Shown here piece after piece: positions 29,934-39,759 of a stretch of 64,000 bases of DNA. The translations under genes were made by a program, and so were the position numbers. The stretch lies in NCBI GenBank assembly GCA_024704175.1, contig CP085629.1, positions 3,720,001 through 3,784,000 on the forward strand, written 5' to 3'. How positions within the stretch are numbered: position 1 is the first letter of the stretch; each line of letters starts with the position of its first letter. This stretch comes from Paenibacillus sp. P25 (lineage in GTDB: Bacteria; Bacillota; Bacilli; Paenibacillales; NBRC-103111). The notes beneath the pieces are model-generated. The model was not told where the DNA came from. It saw only the letters and a list, made by a program, of their open reading frames with translations, and ran no database searches.

Positions 29934-30760
29934 CTAGCCCTTCACCGCGCCTTCGGCAATGCCGGAGACGATGAATTTTTGGAAGACGGCGTAAATGATA
30001 ATGACGGGAATGGCGGTCAGCACCAGAGCGGCCAGAATCAGCGACCATTCCTTCGTATATTCGCCGAACAATTTGTTCGTGGACAGAATCAGCGTGTAGT
30101 TGTTCACATCGGACAGCATCAGAAGCGGAAGCAGGAAGTCGTTCCAGATCCACAGGAAATCCAGGATGCCGATGGTCACGGTAATGGGCAGCAGAAGCGG
30201 CAGAATGATTGTTATGAACGTCCGAAGCTGCCCGCGCCGTCCATATAGGCCGATTCCTCCAGCTCCCGCGGAATCGATTTGACGAATCCGTGGTACAGGA
30301 AGATCGCCATATTGACGCCAAGCCCGACATACATGACCGCAAGACCGTAGATATTGCCCTGCAGCGACAGGGCTTTCGCCGTTTTCACCAGCGGAATCAT
30401 GATCGAATGAAACGGCACCAGCATGGAGGAAATGAACAAAAAGAAGATGAAGCCGCTGAGCTTGCCCGGCGTTCTGGAAAGCTTGTAGCCGGCGAGCGAA
30501 GCGAACAGCAGAATGCCGCCGATGCCGAGAACCGACAGGATCACGGTGTTCATGAGACTGCCCAGCATCTGCGTTTTCTCGTAGGCGCTTGCGTAGTTGT
30601 CGAAGTGAAGCACGGACGGCGGCGACAAGATCGACCGGAACATCTCCTCTTCGGTTTTGAACGAATTGACGGCGGTCATATACAAGGGGAAAAACGAAAT
30701 GACCGCAAACAGCGCCAGCAATAAGACAATGATGTAAGAGCCTGCCTGCATCCGCCTCAT
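29934..30760 (-). CDS. ABC sugar permease, MalG type (frameshifted)
   Basis: Permease of about 275 residues with six membrane segments, EAA loop PRELEESAYMDGAGSFG and C-terminus VSGIAEGAVKG. The start at 30760 overlaps the stop of the partner permease by 4 bp. The frame breaks near 30205; the intervening sequence still codes for FITIILPLLLPITV, so only a base error is implied. It is the last gene of its operon, converging on the AraC gene 10 bp away. Confidence 0.88.
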
Positions 30761-31641
30761 GCTTCCACCTCCCTCTTCTTCATCACCATCACTTGAATGA
30801 ACGTGAACAGCAGAATGATAACGAACAAAATGACGGATTTGGCGCTGGCGAAGCCGTACCGGAAGTTATTGGAGAAGGCTTCCTCGAAGATGTTCAGCGT
30901 AATGACCTGCGTGCTTCTTCCCGGACCGCCGCCCGTGAGCCCATAGACGATCTCATACACCTTAAAGGCGCCGTTCAGCGTAAGAAAGAAGCAAATCGTC
31001 AGCGCATGGGTGATCATCGGAAGCGTGATGTGAATCAAGTTTTGAAAAGGGCTCGCGCCGTCGATGATCGCCGCTTCGCGCAGCGATTGCGGTACGCCCT
31101 GAAGGGCGGCCAGGTAAATAATCATCATGTAGCCGACGCCGTGCCATAACGAAACGATGACGATCGAGAAGAACGAGACGTTCGGGTTCCCGATCCATTC
31201 CTGGTTCAGGAAGAGCCAGCCGGTTTTCTCCGCCAGCCGCGGGAGCACCTGGGTGAACATGAAGGTCCACATGAACGCGCTGATGATGGTGCTGACCATG
31301 TTAGGCATGAAGAATACGGTCCGGAAGAAGCCCTTGGTTTTCTTCCGCGATTCGATCAGAACCGCCAGCAAGAGTGCGATCAGGTTCTGCAGCACGACGA
31401 CGACGACCACATATCTCAGCGTGAACCAAAGGGCATGCACGAAGTTCGGATCGTCTTGAAAAGCCTCTATGAAATTGTCGAACCCGACAAAGCTGTACTG
31501 CTTGTTCAGCCCGTTCCAATCGGTAAAGCTGTAGTAAAAGCCCCCGACGGTAGGGATCAGCAGCAGGACGAAGTAGAAAATAAAGGCCGGAGCGACAAAA
31601 GCCAGCAAAGACAGGTGCTTGTTCAAAAGTTTCTGCAGCAC
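30757..31641 (-). CDS. ABC sugar permease, MalF type
   Basis: Intact 294-residue permease with six membrane segments. The EAA loop is LREAAIIDGASPFQNL, followed by FKVYEIVYGLTGGGPG. It is coupled to the MalG-type permease downstream (4-bp overlap) and separated from the upstream binding-protein gene by a hairpin. Confidence 0.93.
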   Translation of the reverse strand: MLQKLLNKHLSLLAFVAPAFIFYFVLLLIPTVGGFYYSFTDWNGLNKQYSFVGFDNFIEAFQDDPNFVHALWFTLRYVVVVVVLQNLIALLLAVLIESRKKTKGFFRTVFFMPNMVSTIISAFMWTFMFTQVLPRLAEKTGWLFLNQEWIGNPNVSFFSIVIVSLWHGVGYMMIIYLAALQGVPQSLREAAIIDGASPFQNLIHITLPMITHALTICFFLTLNGAFKVYEIVYGLTGGGPGRSTQVITLNIFEEAFSNNFRYGFASAKSVILFVIILLFTFIQVMVMKKREVEA

Positions 31642-31713
31642 GGACGAGTCACCTCACTTGAATGAATGACGGCAAGCCTTAAGCGGACCGGGATGCTTGC
31701 CTCCCAACGGGCG

Positions 31714-31738
31714 AAAGACAGCAGAGTCTGCTGTCTTT
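31714..31738 (-). terminator. Hairpin between binding protein and permease genes
   Basis: Perfect 10-bp stem AAAGACAGCA (31714-31723) / TGCTGTCTTT (31729-31738) with a 5-base loop, about 20 bp after the binding-protein stop. The minus-strand tail is only TTTC, so it may act as an attenuator or an mRNA 3'-end stabiliser rather than a full terminator. Confidence 0.55.
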
Positions 31739-31756
31739 CTGCGGGGCATACCGGTA

Positions 31757-33053
31757 TTACTTGTTGATCTTGTTGGCGTTCTTCCACGCTTTATCCAGTC
31801 CGCTGATGACATCGTCCTGGGACACCTGCTTGGCTACATAAGACTGCAGGAGCTTACCCACCTCATCCTTGACGGCCGGCGGCATCACCCGGATCCTTAT
31901 AGGACTTGCCTTCCTTGACGTAACTGAGCGCCTCGGTTACCCACGGATAGCTCTCGAACGTATGGTTCTTGGCCAGTGGATTGAATTTGAGGCTCTGGAA
32001 CAGTTCGTTCGTCTCCTTGTCGTCCAGGACGAAGTTGACAAAGTTCTTGGCCACTTCCTTGTTCTTGCTCGCCGAAGCGACGGCCAGTGAGGTCGATACG
32101 CTCATATTGATCAGCGTCGCGTTCGGATTATCGTTCACCGGGAACGGGGCTACGCCGATCTGCATATCCTTGTTCGCCTTGAGAATCGATTCCGCGAACC
32201 AAGGGCCGTTTACCCACATCGCCGCTTTCCCTTGGGCAAAAGCCGCCGCCCCGTTATCCGCGGATACTTCGAGCGGCCGCTCGGTCCCGTTGGCGTTCAC
32301 GAGATCATAGGTGGCGAACAGGGCCTGTTTGATCTCGGAGAACGATCCCTTATCACTGTTCATCCGGTCGACGAAATCTTTATTCTCGGTATTTACGAGC
32401 GCACCGACAGTCAGCGGCAGGAACAACTGACCCCACTGCTGCTCCTTATAGGCCAGCTCGAACGGCGTGATATTATTTTTCTTCAGCGTCTCGATCACCG
32501 ATTTCATTTCCGACAGGGTGGCCGGCGGCTTCAGACCGAGATCCGCGAATATTTTCTTATTGTACAGGTATCCCCAATACAAAGATTCAAGCGGTACCGC
32601 TACAACTTTGTTGTCGATGGTTACCGCCGGTTTGACGCTGTCCAGCGACTTGCCGGCAAAAGGCTCCTTGGAGAGGTCCTCCATGTAACCGGCTTTGTAG
32701 TAAGTGGGAATGTCATTGATGGCGTGAAGCGAGAAAACGTCCGGCACATCGTTAGATGCCAGTCTTGTCTTTAAGATTTGGCTCGCCTGGTCACTTGGCG
32801 GCATCTCCATTTGGACCTTGACGTCGATGTTCTTCTCAGCCTTTTCCTTTGCCGTGAAATCGGCAACCATCTTGTCGTACTGCTCCTTAAACCGGGGCTG
32901 GGCCAGAAACACCTTGAGCGTTACGGTTTTGGAGCCGGCGCCGCCGTTGACTTGACCGCCGGAAGCCTCACTGCCTTTTCCTCCCGAGCTGCATCCTGCC
33001 GCAAGCGATACGATCAGCGCCGAGCTGAGCATCATTTTCCATCTTTTCTTCAT
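31757..33053 (-). CDS. ABC solute-binding lipoprotein (frameshifted near C-terminus)
   Basis: Sugar-binding lipoprotein of about 432 residues: signal peptide with lipobox SLAAGC, a Gly/Ser-rich linker, and a family-1 binding domain (VPDVFSLHAINDIPTYYKAG, FAQGKAAMWVNGPWFAESIL). The frame breaks near 31890; the corrected end reads DEVGKLLQSYVAKQVSQDDV and finishes WKNANKINK at 31757. It is first in the ABC operon, directly downstream of its kinase/regulator pair. Confidence 0.88.
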
Positions 33054-33107
33054 CCTTCTAATGACCTCCCTCTTTTATTGGGCTACGGATTTATTGTATT
33101 CGAAAAA

Positions 33108-33143
33108 TGTAAGCGTTTAATTGGACGCATTTAACCGCTTACA
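33108..33143. promoter_or_regulatory. Paired inverted cre-like sites upstream of the binding-protein gene
   Basis: TGTAAGCGTTTAA (33108-33120) and TTTAACCGCTTACA (33130-33143) form an inverted repeat with a 9-base centre. Each arm matches a cre/LacI-type core (TGTAAGCG) but lacks the terminal CA. A minus-strand TACAAT -10 lies just downstream. The sites fill the gap between the regulator and the ABC operon. Confidence 0.45.
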
Positions 33144-33162
33144 TTGTACTTTTTTAACCCGT

Positions 33163-34208
33163 TCACCCTTTGCGCATTTCGCCCGGAGCCACCCCGAAGT
33201 GCTTCTTGAACACCCGGTAAAAGTAGCCGACATCCTCATACCCGCACATTTCCGCCACCGTCTTGATGGGGGTCTGATGATCGAGAATCCACGTTTTCGC
33301 CCGCTCCATCCTAAGTTGCTGAATGTATTCGGTGATGGTCAGCCCGAACTCGCCTTTAAACGCCCGGCTCAAATAAACATTGCTGACAAAAAACGCCTGC
33401 GCGATACTCTCCACCGTCAGGGGACCCATAAAGTTATGATTGATATACGCTTTGATTTCGTTCAAATTCAATTTGCTCTTGTATTTGCGTTGATCAATCA
33501 ATTGTTCGATCGCCTCGACATAGGCCTTCGTCAGAGCTTCGATCATCCCGGTGCAGCCGGTAAACGAAACCGCGTCCAAAGCTTGAGGCGGGTGCTCGAG
33601 CAAATTTTTCGCCATTAAATCGCTCAGCAGCAGCATGTATTCCTGAAAAATGCGCTCCAGCTCGAAGGCTTCCAAGGGGCGGTACGCCTCCAGCTGCGTC
33701 CCCAGTCGCTTCAAGGCGGCTTCCGCCTTGGCCGCGTTCAGCTCAGCCACATGCAGCGATAGGGCGGGCATGGCGTTCTTGATCATCTGGAACAACTCGA
33801 TATCCAGGGATCGGGCCGCACCGGAGCCTCGTTCAGGCTCCGCCTGGGCTCTGCATCTCTCAAGCACGGCATTCAGCTCTTTCGGGTCGATCGGCTTCAG
33901 CAAATAATCTTTCGCTTGGGCGAGAATCGCCTGCTTCGTATACATGAAGTCGTCATACCCGCTGATCACGATAATTTGGGTAGAGGGAAAGCGCTCGCGG
34001 AGTTCCTTCAGCAATTCGATCCCGTCCATTCCGGGCATCCGCATATCCGTGATCACAAGCTCGGGACCTAGGCTCTCGATTAAGCGGATGGCCTCCAGTC
34101 CGTCCTCGGCTTCCCCACGATTTCCATCCCATGGGCTTCCCAAGCCCCGAACCTTTTGATCAACTCGCGGTTCCATGCTTCATCGTCGACTAGAAGCGTT
34201 TTGATCAT
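33163..34208 (-). CDS. YesN-type response regulator, AraC output (frameshifted)
   Basis: Response regulator of about 348 residues, shorter than most YesN proteins. The receiver is MIKTLLVDDEAWNRELIKRF through ELVITDMRMPGMDG and YLLKPIDP; the AraC output is VESIAQAFFVSNVYLSRAF and IKTVAEMCGYEDVGYFYRVF. The start at 34208 lies 5 bp from the kinase stop. The frame breaks at the C4 run at 34113-34116; one base gives EIVGEAEDGLEAI. It probably activates the ABC operon immediately downstream. Confidence 0.88.
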
Positions 34209-34212
34209 CGTC

Positions 34213-35983
34213 CTATTGCCCCTTCCATGGTAAGTGAACGGTTACGGCGGTTCCGTCCTCCGGCCCGCCGCTTACGGTAAGCCCGTAAGGCTCCCCGAAG
34301 TGCAGCCGAATCCGGGCCGCCACATTCGTAAGCCCGATGCTTTCCCCGCTGACCCGCGGCGGCTCGGGCAGCAACTGAATTCGCTCCCGGATGTGCCGAA
34401 GCTGCCCGCGGTCCATGCCGATTCCGTTATCCCGGACCTCAATATATATCCCCTCCGGACTCCGGCCGGCTGTGATCCGGATCTCCCATGCGCCCCTCTT
34501 CTTGTCCAACCCGTGGATAAACGCATTCTCCACGATCGGTCGCAGGGTCAGCTTGGGGATGAGGCAGTCCTCCAGCCCCGGCTCGACGTCAACCCTGGCC
34601 GAGATACGGGACGAGAACCGCTGCTTTTGGATAAACAAATAATTGCCGACATGCGCCATCTCCTGCCGCAGGGTTGTCAGCTCCCCGGTTCCCGGATGAC
34701 ATAACGGAACATCTCGCTCAGCGAGCGGATGACCTCGTACAGCTCACTCGGACTTTTGGAATAGGCCATGCTTCCGATCAGCTGAAGCGTATTTTGCAGA
34801 AAATGGGGGTTCACCTGCGATTGCAGCGCTTTCAGCTGTGCCGTCCGCATCTCCAAGTGCATGCTGTACTCCGTCTTGATGTATTCCCTGATCCGATGGG
34901 ACATGTTGTAAAACCGCGTCTCCAGAAGACCGATCTCATCCCTCCGCCGGATCACCGGCGTTTCGCTTTCTTTGATGGAGCTTAAGCCCTGCATGGACCT
35001 TGCGAGCTGCACGATCGGCCTCGAGGTTCGCCAAGCCGCGATCACCGCGACCAGAATGGAGACGAGAATGGAGATGACTCCTACCACCATCCCGTATCTC
35101 AGCGTCATGACCGCGCTCCGGTTAATAAAGCCGGCCGGCACCACCTTCACCAGCTTCAGATTCCAAGGGCGGATCGTCGTATAAAATACATAATCGTCTT
35201 TCGTGCGGAGATACCCCGGCTCATCCTTCATCTGCTTTAGCCAATCGCCCAAAGAATCGACGGGGGCGTAGGTCCCTCGGGTTGGTACAGCATGTCCCCC
35301 TGTCCGCTTGCAATGAACACCGATTGGTCGTGATCCGGGCTCAGCAGGCTAAGCGTATTCTCCATGTTTCTCCAATCGATCTCCAGCGACAGACCGCCCA
35401 GCCGCGCATGGTCTTCAAAACGGTTCACGCTCCGCACCAGGTAGAAGCTGCGGCCGCTCTTCCCGTTCACGATCGTATAATCGATATTCTGCGAGAAGAG
35501 CTCCCCGAACGGGTAAGGAATGTCCTTCCGCGACACTACATCGGAATTCATCCCGTTGACGGTGATGATTTTGCCGGATTCCTTCACATACAGCTGAATT
35601 CCGTTCAAGTATTTCACGTTGGAATAAAGAATGGAGGCGATGAGCCCGGTCAGCCCCTTCTGCGCATTGAAGGCGACGGACAGATTGGGATCGTCCAGCT
35701 TCCTCGAATAATCGTTGAAGCTTTCGTTGATCAGCATCGTGTAGATAATATTGTTCAGTTGGTCGAAGCGCTCCTCCAGATAGCCGCCCGCCCAGGTCAT
35801 TCGGGACACATTGGATTCGATCACCTCGGTTTCGACCGATGTTCTTGTATTTTCCGCGGCAAGCAAGGTCACGAAAAGTACGGGAACGGCGACCAAGAGA
35901 ACCATCGTCGCAATCAATTTGTTCCGGATGCTCCGGCGGAACGGCTCCAGAATCGTACGCCAGCCTTTGAACGGAAAACGCAT
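34213..35983 (-). CDS. YesM-type sensor histidine kinase (frameshifted)
   Basis: Membrane kinase of about 590 residues: membrane segment 1 (LIATMVLLVAVPVLFVTLL), extracellular dCache-like sensor, membrane segment 2 (MVVGVISILVSILVAVIAAW), HAMP, His_kinase motif QVNPHFLQNTLQLIGSM and ATPase motifs VRDNGIGMD and GLTNVAARIRLHFG. It is broken at the C3 run at 35274-35276 (one base gives EGTYAPVDSLGDWL) and near 34668 (before EMAHVGNYLFIQKQ). It is the partner of the regulator whose start lies 5 bp after its stop. Confidence 0.88.
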
Positions 35984-36002
35984 GAATCTCCCCTCCAGGC
36001 AG

Positions 36003-36053
36003 AAAAAAGACAGCCGCCCAAGGCAAACGGATTTACCTGCATACGGCTGTCTT
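36003..36053 (-). terminator. Terminator after the GH42 gene
   Basis: 10-bp stem AAGACAGCCG (36007-36016) / CGGCTGTCTT (36044-36053) with a 27-base loop, followed on the minus strand by a run of six T. It lies about 60 bp after the beta-galactosidase stop and before the next kinase gene. Confidence 0.7.
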
Positions 36054-36111
36054 ATTCCATGAAGTGAAAAGCAGTGCAGCGGTTTATGCTGCGTCCGGCC
36101 CGTTTAGCTTG

Positions 36112-38124
36112 TTATCCACGATCCGGTTCCTCGATAATCTTGAATCCCCAGGGCTCAAGCTGCAAGCTGTCGCCTTCTTGTACCGCTTGTCCCGATACAA
36201 GCTCCACGCCCTCCGGATACGGATAAGTGAATGATACCTGATGATCCGAATAATTGAAATAATAGCGGATGGTTCTTCCGAGCGCATTGACGCCTGTTTT
36301 GACGATGAGCGGGAATGCCAGTCGCTGCTCCGTTCCCCATAAGCCGGCTTCCTTCAAGGCATGCTCCAGTACCTTGCTTACCACCGCCGGGCTCGGCTTG
36401 CAGCCGATATAGGTCGCTGTGCCCTCCCCGTAGCGGTTCGACGTGATCGCCGCGTAGCTTCCCCAGTGCGGATGATCGTAGTACGCCAACACGTTAGCGG
36501 TGATCGGGGTGATCAGCTCCATCCAGGTTTCCACGCGATTCGCCTCTTCCCCTATGCCGAACGGGTCCCCCTTCAGCCGGACTCCCTTCGGTTCGGCAAA
36601 CATGCTGTAGCGGATGCCGCAAGCTTCGCCGATGATGCCCGGCTGACGCACCGTCCGGACCTGGATATGCTCGTTCGCGAAGCCGCTTTTGAACGTGTAG
36701 ACGATATGCCCGCCTTTTCGCACAAAATCATTCAGCCGCTCCAGCAGCTCATCCGGGGCCGCGTACAGCGCCGGGACGATCAGCGACTTATAGTCCTCGA
36801 GCCGGTCCGTCGCAGGCGGCAAAATATCGCATTCGACATTCAGCTTGTAAAGCTCGTCGTACAGGAGACGCACGATATCGTTGTATTTGGTGTCCTGTCC
36901 GGGCAGCGGGAACCACTCCAGTGCCGTGAGCGACTCGTTGCTGACCAGGAAAGCGGCTTTATTCGTTTTCTTCAGATCGATCAAATGCGGCGACAGCCTT
37001 GCAAAATCGCGTCCGACCGTCTTCGCTTCCTCATAGACCGGGTTCGGCTCGAAATCGTGGCTGAGCAGACCCTTCCAGTAGGTCTCGAACGAATTATGAA
37101 TGGAATGCCAGTGCCAGTAGGAGACCAGGTTCGCGCCGGATGCCAGATGGCTGAACGCCTGCGGCCGCAGTTGTCCCGGATAAGGCGTCCAATGCGGAAA
37201 GGCCTGCGCCTGCGTTTCGAGGACGAGATAGTTGGACCCTTTGAGGGAACGGGTAACGTCGCCGCCGAACGAAATTTCCGCGCCCGTCAGCTCGCTTTGG
37301 GAAGGATGATAAATATCCACGCCCGCGATGTCCAGCGCCGCCGATGCTTCGAAGTGGTCGACGTCCGGCTGAACGCCGAAGGAATAGCCCCTCCATTCGA
37401 AATCGAAGTTATGGGTCACGAATTGATCCGGCCGCTTATACTCATTCACAATGGAGACCTGCCACGCCAGGAAATCAGTGACCAGCTTACGCTGAAACCG
37501 TGCGAATTCCGCCCCCAGACTGCCGTTAATCGTTCCTATCACGGAAGGAAAATCCTCCCAGCTGTTGATCCGGTTGCTCCAGTAAGAGAGGCCGAAGGCT
37601 TGATTCAGCTCCTCCACCGTCTTGAATTTTTCGCGGATATACTTCACAAATAAATGCTGCACATTCGGCCCCGCGGTATGATAGTGCTTCGTTTCGTTAT
37701 CGACCTGGTAGCCGATGACGGCCGGATGGTCCTTGACGCGGGCGATCAGCTTGCGGATGATTCTTTCCGCGTAGAACAGGTAAGACGGATGGCTGATATC
37801 CATAATTTGGCGCGCTCCATAGCGGCCCGGCCCCTTGGGGGTAACCGCCAGCACCTCGGGATGCTCCTTCACCATCCACGTCGGCACGGCGTAAGTCGGA
37901 GTTCCTACGATGACCTTAATACCGGCTTCGTGCATCGCCTTCAGCACCCGATCGACGCTCGTAAAATCGAACACCCCGTTCTGCGGCTCATGGGTGCTCC
38001 AGGTCGACTCCGCGATCCGAACCAGATTGATCCCCGCGTCCTTCATCATGCGAATGTCCTGCTCCAAGCGGTCGTATGGCATATACTCGTCGTAATACGC
38101 CACACCGTAAATCAGCTCTTTCAT
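36112..38124 (-). CDS. GH42 beta-galactosidase
   Basis: Intact 670-residue GH42 enzyme: TIM-barrel catalytic domain (about 1-390) with the acid/base Glu in GYQVDNETKHYH and the nucleophile Glu in YLVLETQAQAF, a trimerisation domain (about 390-600) and a short C-terminal beta domain. There is no signal peptide, so it hydrolyses imported galactosides in the cytoplasm. It lies 34 bp downstream of a YesN-type regulator and in one unit with the kinase, divergent from an ABC importer; together they form a likely galacto-oligosaccharide locus. Activity on beta-galactosides versus alpha-L-arabinopyranosides cannot be separated from sequence. Confidence 0.92.
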   Translation of the reverse strand: MKELIYGVAYYDEYMPYDRLEQDIRMMKDAGINLVRIAESTWSTHEPQNGVFDFTSVDRVLKAMHEAGIKVIVGTPTYAVPTWMVKEHPEVLAVTPKGPGRYGARQIMDISHPSYLFYAERIIRKLIARVKDHPAVIGYQVDNETKHYHTAGPNVQHLFVKYIREKFKTVEELNQAFGLSYWSNRINSWEDFPSVIGTINGSLGAEFARFQRKLVTDFLAWQVSIVNEYKRPDQFVTHNFDFEWRGYSFGVQPDVDHFEASAALDIAGVDIYHPSQSELTGAEISFGGDVTRSLKGSNYLVLETQAQAFPHWTPYPGQLRPQAFSHLASGANLVSYWHWHSIHNSFETYWKGLLSHDFEPNPVYEEAKTVGRDFARLSPHLIDLKKTNKAAFLVSNESLTALEWFPLPGQDTKYNDIVRLLYDELYKLNVECDILPPATDRLEDYKSLIVPALYAAPDELLERLNDFVRKGGHIVYTFKSGFANEHIQVRTVRQPGIIGEACGIRYSMFAEPKGVRLKGDPFGIGEEANRVETWMELITPITANVLAYYDHPHWGSYAAITSNRYGEGTATYIGCKPSPAVVSKVLEHALKEAGLWGTEQRLAFPLIVKTGVNALGRTIRYYFNYSDHQVSFTYPYPEGVELVSGQAVQEGDSLQLEPWGFKIIEEPDRG

Positions 38125-38157
38125 AACAGCAGCACCTCTTTTATATGAGTAAGATGG

Positions 38158-39759
38158 TTAATCGCTAAGATTGTTTCTGTACTGGCTCGGCGTCATGCCG
38201 GTATATTTCTTGAATACTTGATAAAAATATTTCTCGTCGTTATAGCCGACGTCATGCGCAATATCGCTGATTCTCAGAACCCGGCTGCGCAGCAGCTCGC
38301 AGGCGCGGTCGGTACGGATTTTGTGCAAATAGTCAAGGAAACTGGTTTTCATTTCCTGCTTAAACAACAGACTCAGATAACCCGGTGTGATAAAAACCTC
38401 GCGGGCGACCGTCTCGCGGCTGATGTCTTTGTGGTAATTTTTCTGAATGTAGTCCAGCACGGATTCGAACAGCTTGTTGCTGTTCTTCTTCACGTTCATC
38501 TGCTCGGTAATCTTGAGCAGGGTATCGGACAGAGACTGCAGGATGTAGTCCATACTCGAATGACCCAGGATATGCGTCAGCTCCGTCAAATCTTGGCCGA
38601 AGACCTCCGTGGTGTTAAGGTTCTTTTCGATGCAGAAGCGGTAAAGAGCGAAGACGAGGGCCAGCGTCGATTTCAGCACATGCTCTTTGGAGGTGCCCTC
38701 CGGCTTCAGCGCGGCGTGAAACTGCTGCAGCTTGGCCCGGATCTCCGCAGCGTCCCCGGTCATCACCGCCTGGAGGATCGCCTTCTCCTGCGCCAGCGGA
38801 TAGGACGTGTCTGCCGGCTCGTCCCCCATGGCTTCCGTGTAGTCCACGATCTTCTCGGTTCCGATAAAGTATCTTAAATCCAGCGCACGGACCGCCTCCG
38901 AATACGAGGTTCTTAGATGGGATACCTGCTTGTCGAAGCTTCCTATGCCGATGGACACCGAGAATTTGAGATAGCTTCGGATGTTATGCTGCAGCTTCTC
39001 CGCATACGGGAGCAGCGTTTCGGCGCCGATCCATTCCTCGGTATTCAGGATCAGCACGATATCGTCCTGGTGTTCGAAGGCGGCGCCGCGGAACGGGCCG
39101 GCCAGCGTTTCCTCCGCTATATTTTTCATGCCGTATTTGAAGAGCTCAATGTCTTCATGGCTGTATGTCCGCTGCAGGGTATGGAAATTATCGATCTGCA
39201 GCACCACGATGCCGAAGAACAAATAAGGAAACTCGATGCCGTTGATGGTCAGATTGGACAGCGACCGTTCATAAGGCGGATTCTCTGACAGCACCAGGCG
39301 GCTGAGCGTCTTTTCCTTGAGCAGCGGGAAGCTCTCCCGGAAGCCGGTCTTCAGCTGTTCGAGCATATTCACCTGCCGCCGCTCGGTTTCGATGGTCTCG
39401 ATAAGCCGGAGCACCGTATCCAGAATCTCCTGCGTCCGGCTCGGCTTCAGCAGATAGTCGCTGGCGCCGAGAGCGAGCGCTTTCTGAGCATAGGCGAACT
39501 CGTCGAAGCCGCTCATAATGACGCATTTGATATGGGGGTACGTCTCCGTCACCTTCTCAATCAAGGTCAGACCGTCCATTTCCGGCATCCGGATATCCGT
39601 GAGAAGAATATCGATCGGGGTTTCGCGAAGCGGCTCCAATGCCTCCACCCCGTCCCTGGCCTCGGCGGCGATCGCAATTCCCCGGCTGTTCCAATCGATC
39701 AGCGTACGGATCCCTGTGCGCGCTCTTTCCTCATCGTCGACAATCATCACGTTGATCAT
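38158..39759 (-). CDS. YesN-type response regulator, AraC output
   Basis: Intact 533-residue response regulator: receiver (VMIVDDEERARTGIRTLIDW, DILLTDIRMPEMDG, YLLKPSRT), a long middle region, and the AraC output (ISRETVAREVFITPGYLSLL, ISDIAHDVGYNDEKYFYQVF). The ATG at 39759 overlaps the kinase stop by 4 bp. A frameshift in the kinase makes the two genes look like one fused protein in a single frame; I treat them as separate. It probably controls the GH42 gene downstream and the divergent ABC operon. Confidence 0.92.
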   Translation of the reverse strand: MINVMIVDDEERARTGIRTLIDWNSRGIAIAAEARDGVEALEPLRETPIDILLTDIRMPEMDGLTLIEKVTETYPHIKCVIMSGFDEFAYAQKALALGASDYLLKPSRTQEILDTVLRLIETIETERRQVNMLEQLKTGFRESFPLLKEKTLSRLVLSENPPYERSLSNLTINGIEFPYLFFGIVVLQIDNFHTLQRTYSHEDIELFKYGMKNIAEETLAGPFRGAAFEHQDDIVLILNTEEWIGAETLLPYAEKLQHNIRSYLKFSVSIGIGSFDKQVSHLRTSYSEAVRALDLRYFIGTEKIVDYTEAMGDEPADTSYPLAQEKAILQAVMTGDAAEIRAKLQQFHAALKPEGTSKEHVLKSTLALVFALYRFCIEKNLNTTEVFGQDLTELTHILGHSSMDYILQSLSDTLLKITEQMNVKKNSNKLFESVLDYIQKNYHKDISRETVAREVFITPGYLSLLFKQEMKTSFLDYLHKIRTDRACELLRSRVLRISDIAHDVGYNDEKYFYQVFKKYTGMTPSQYRNNLSD

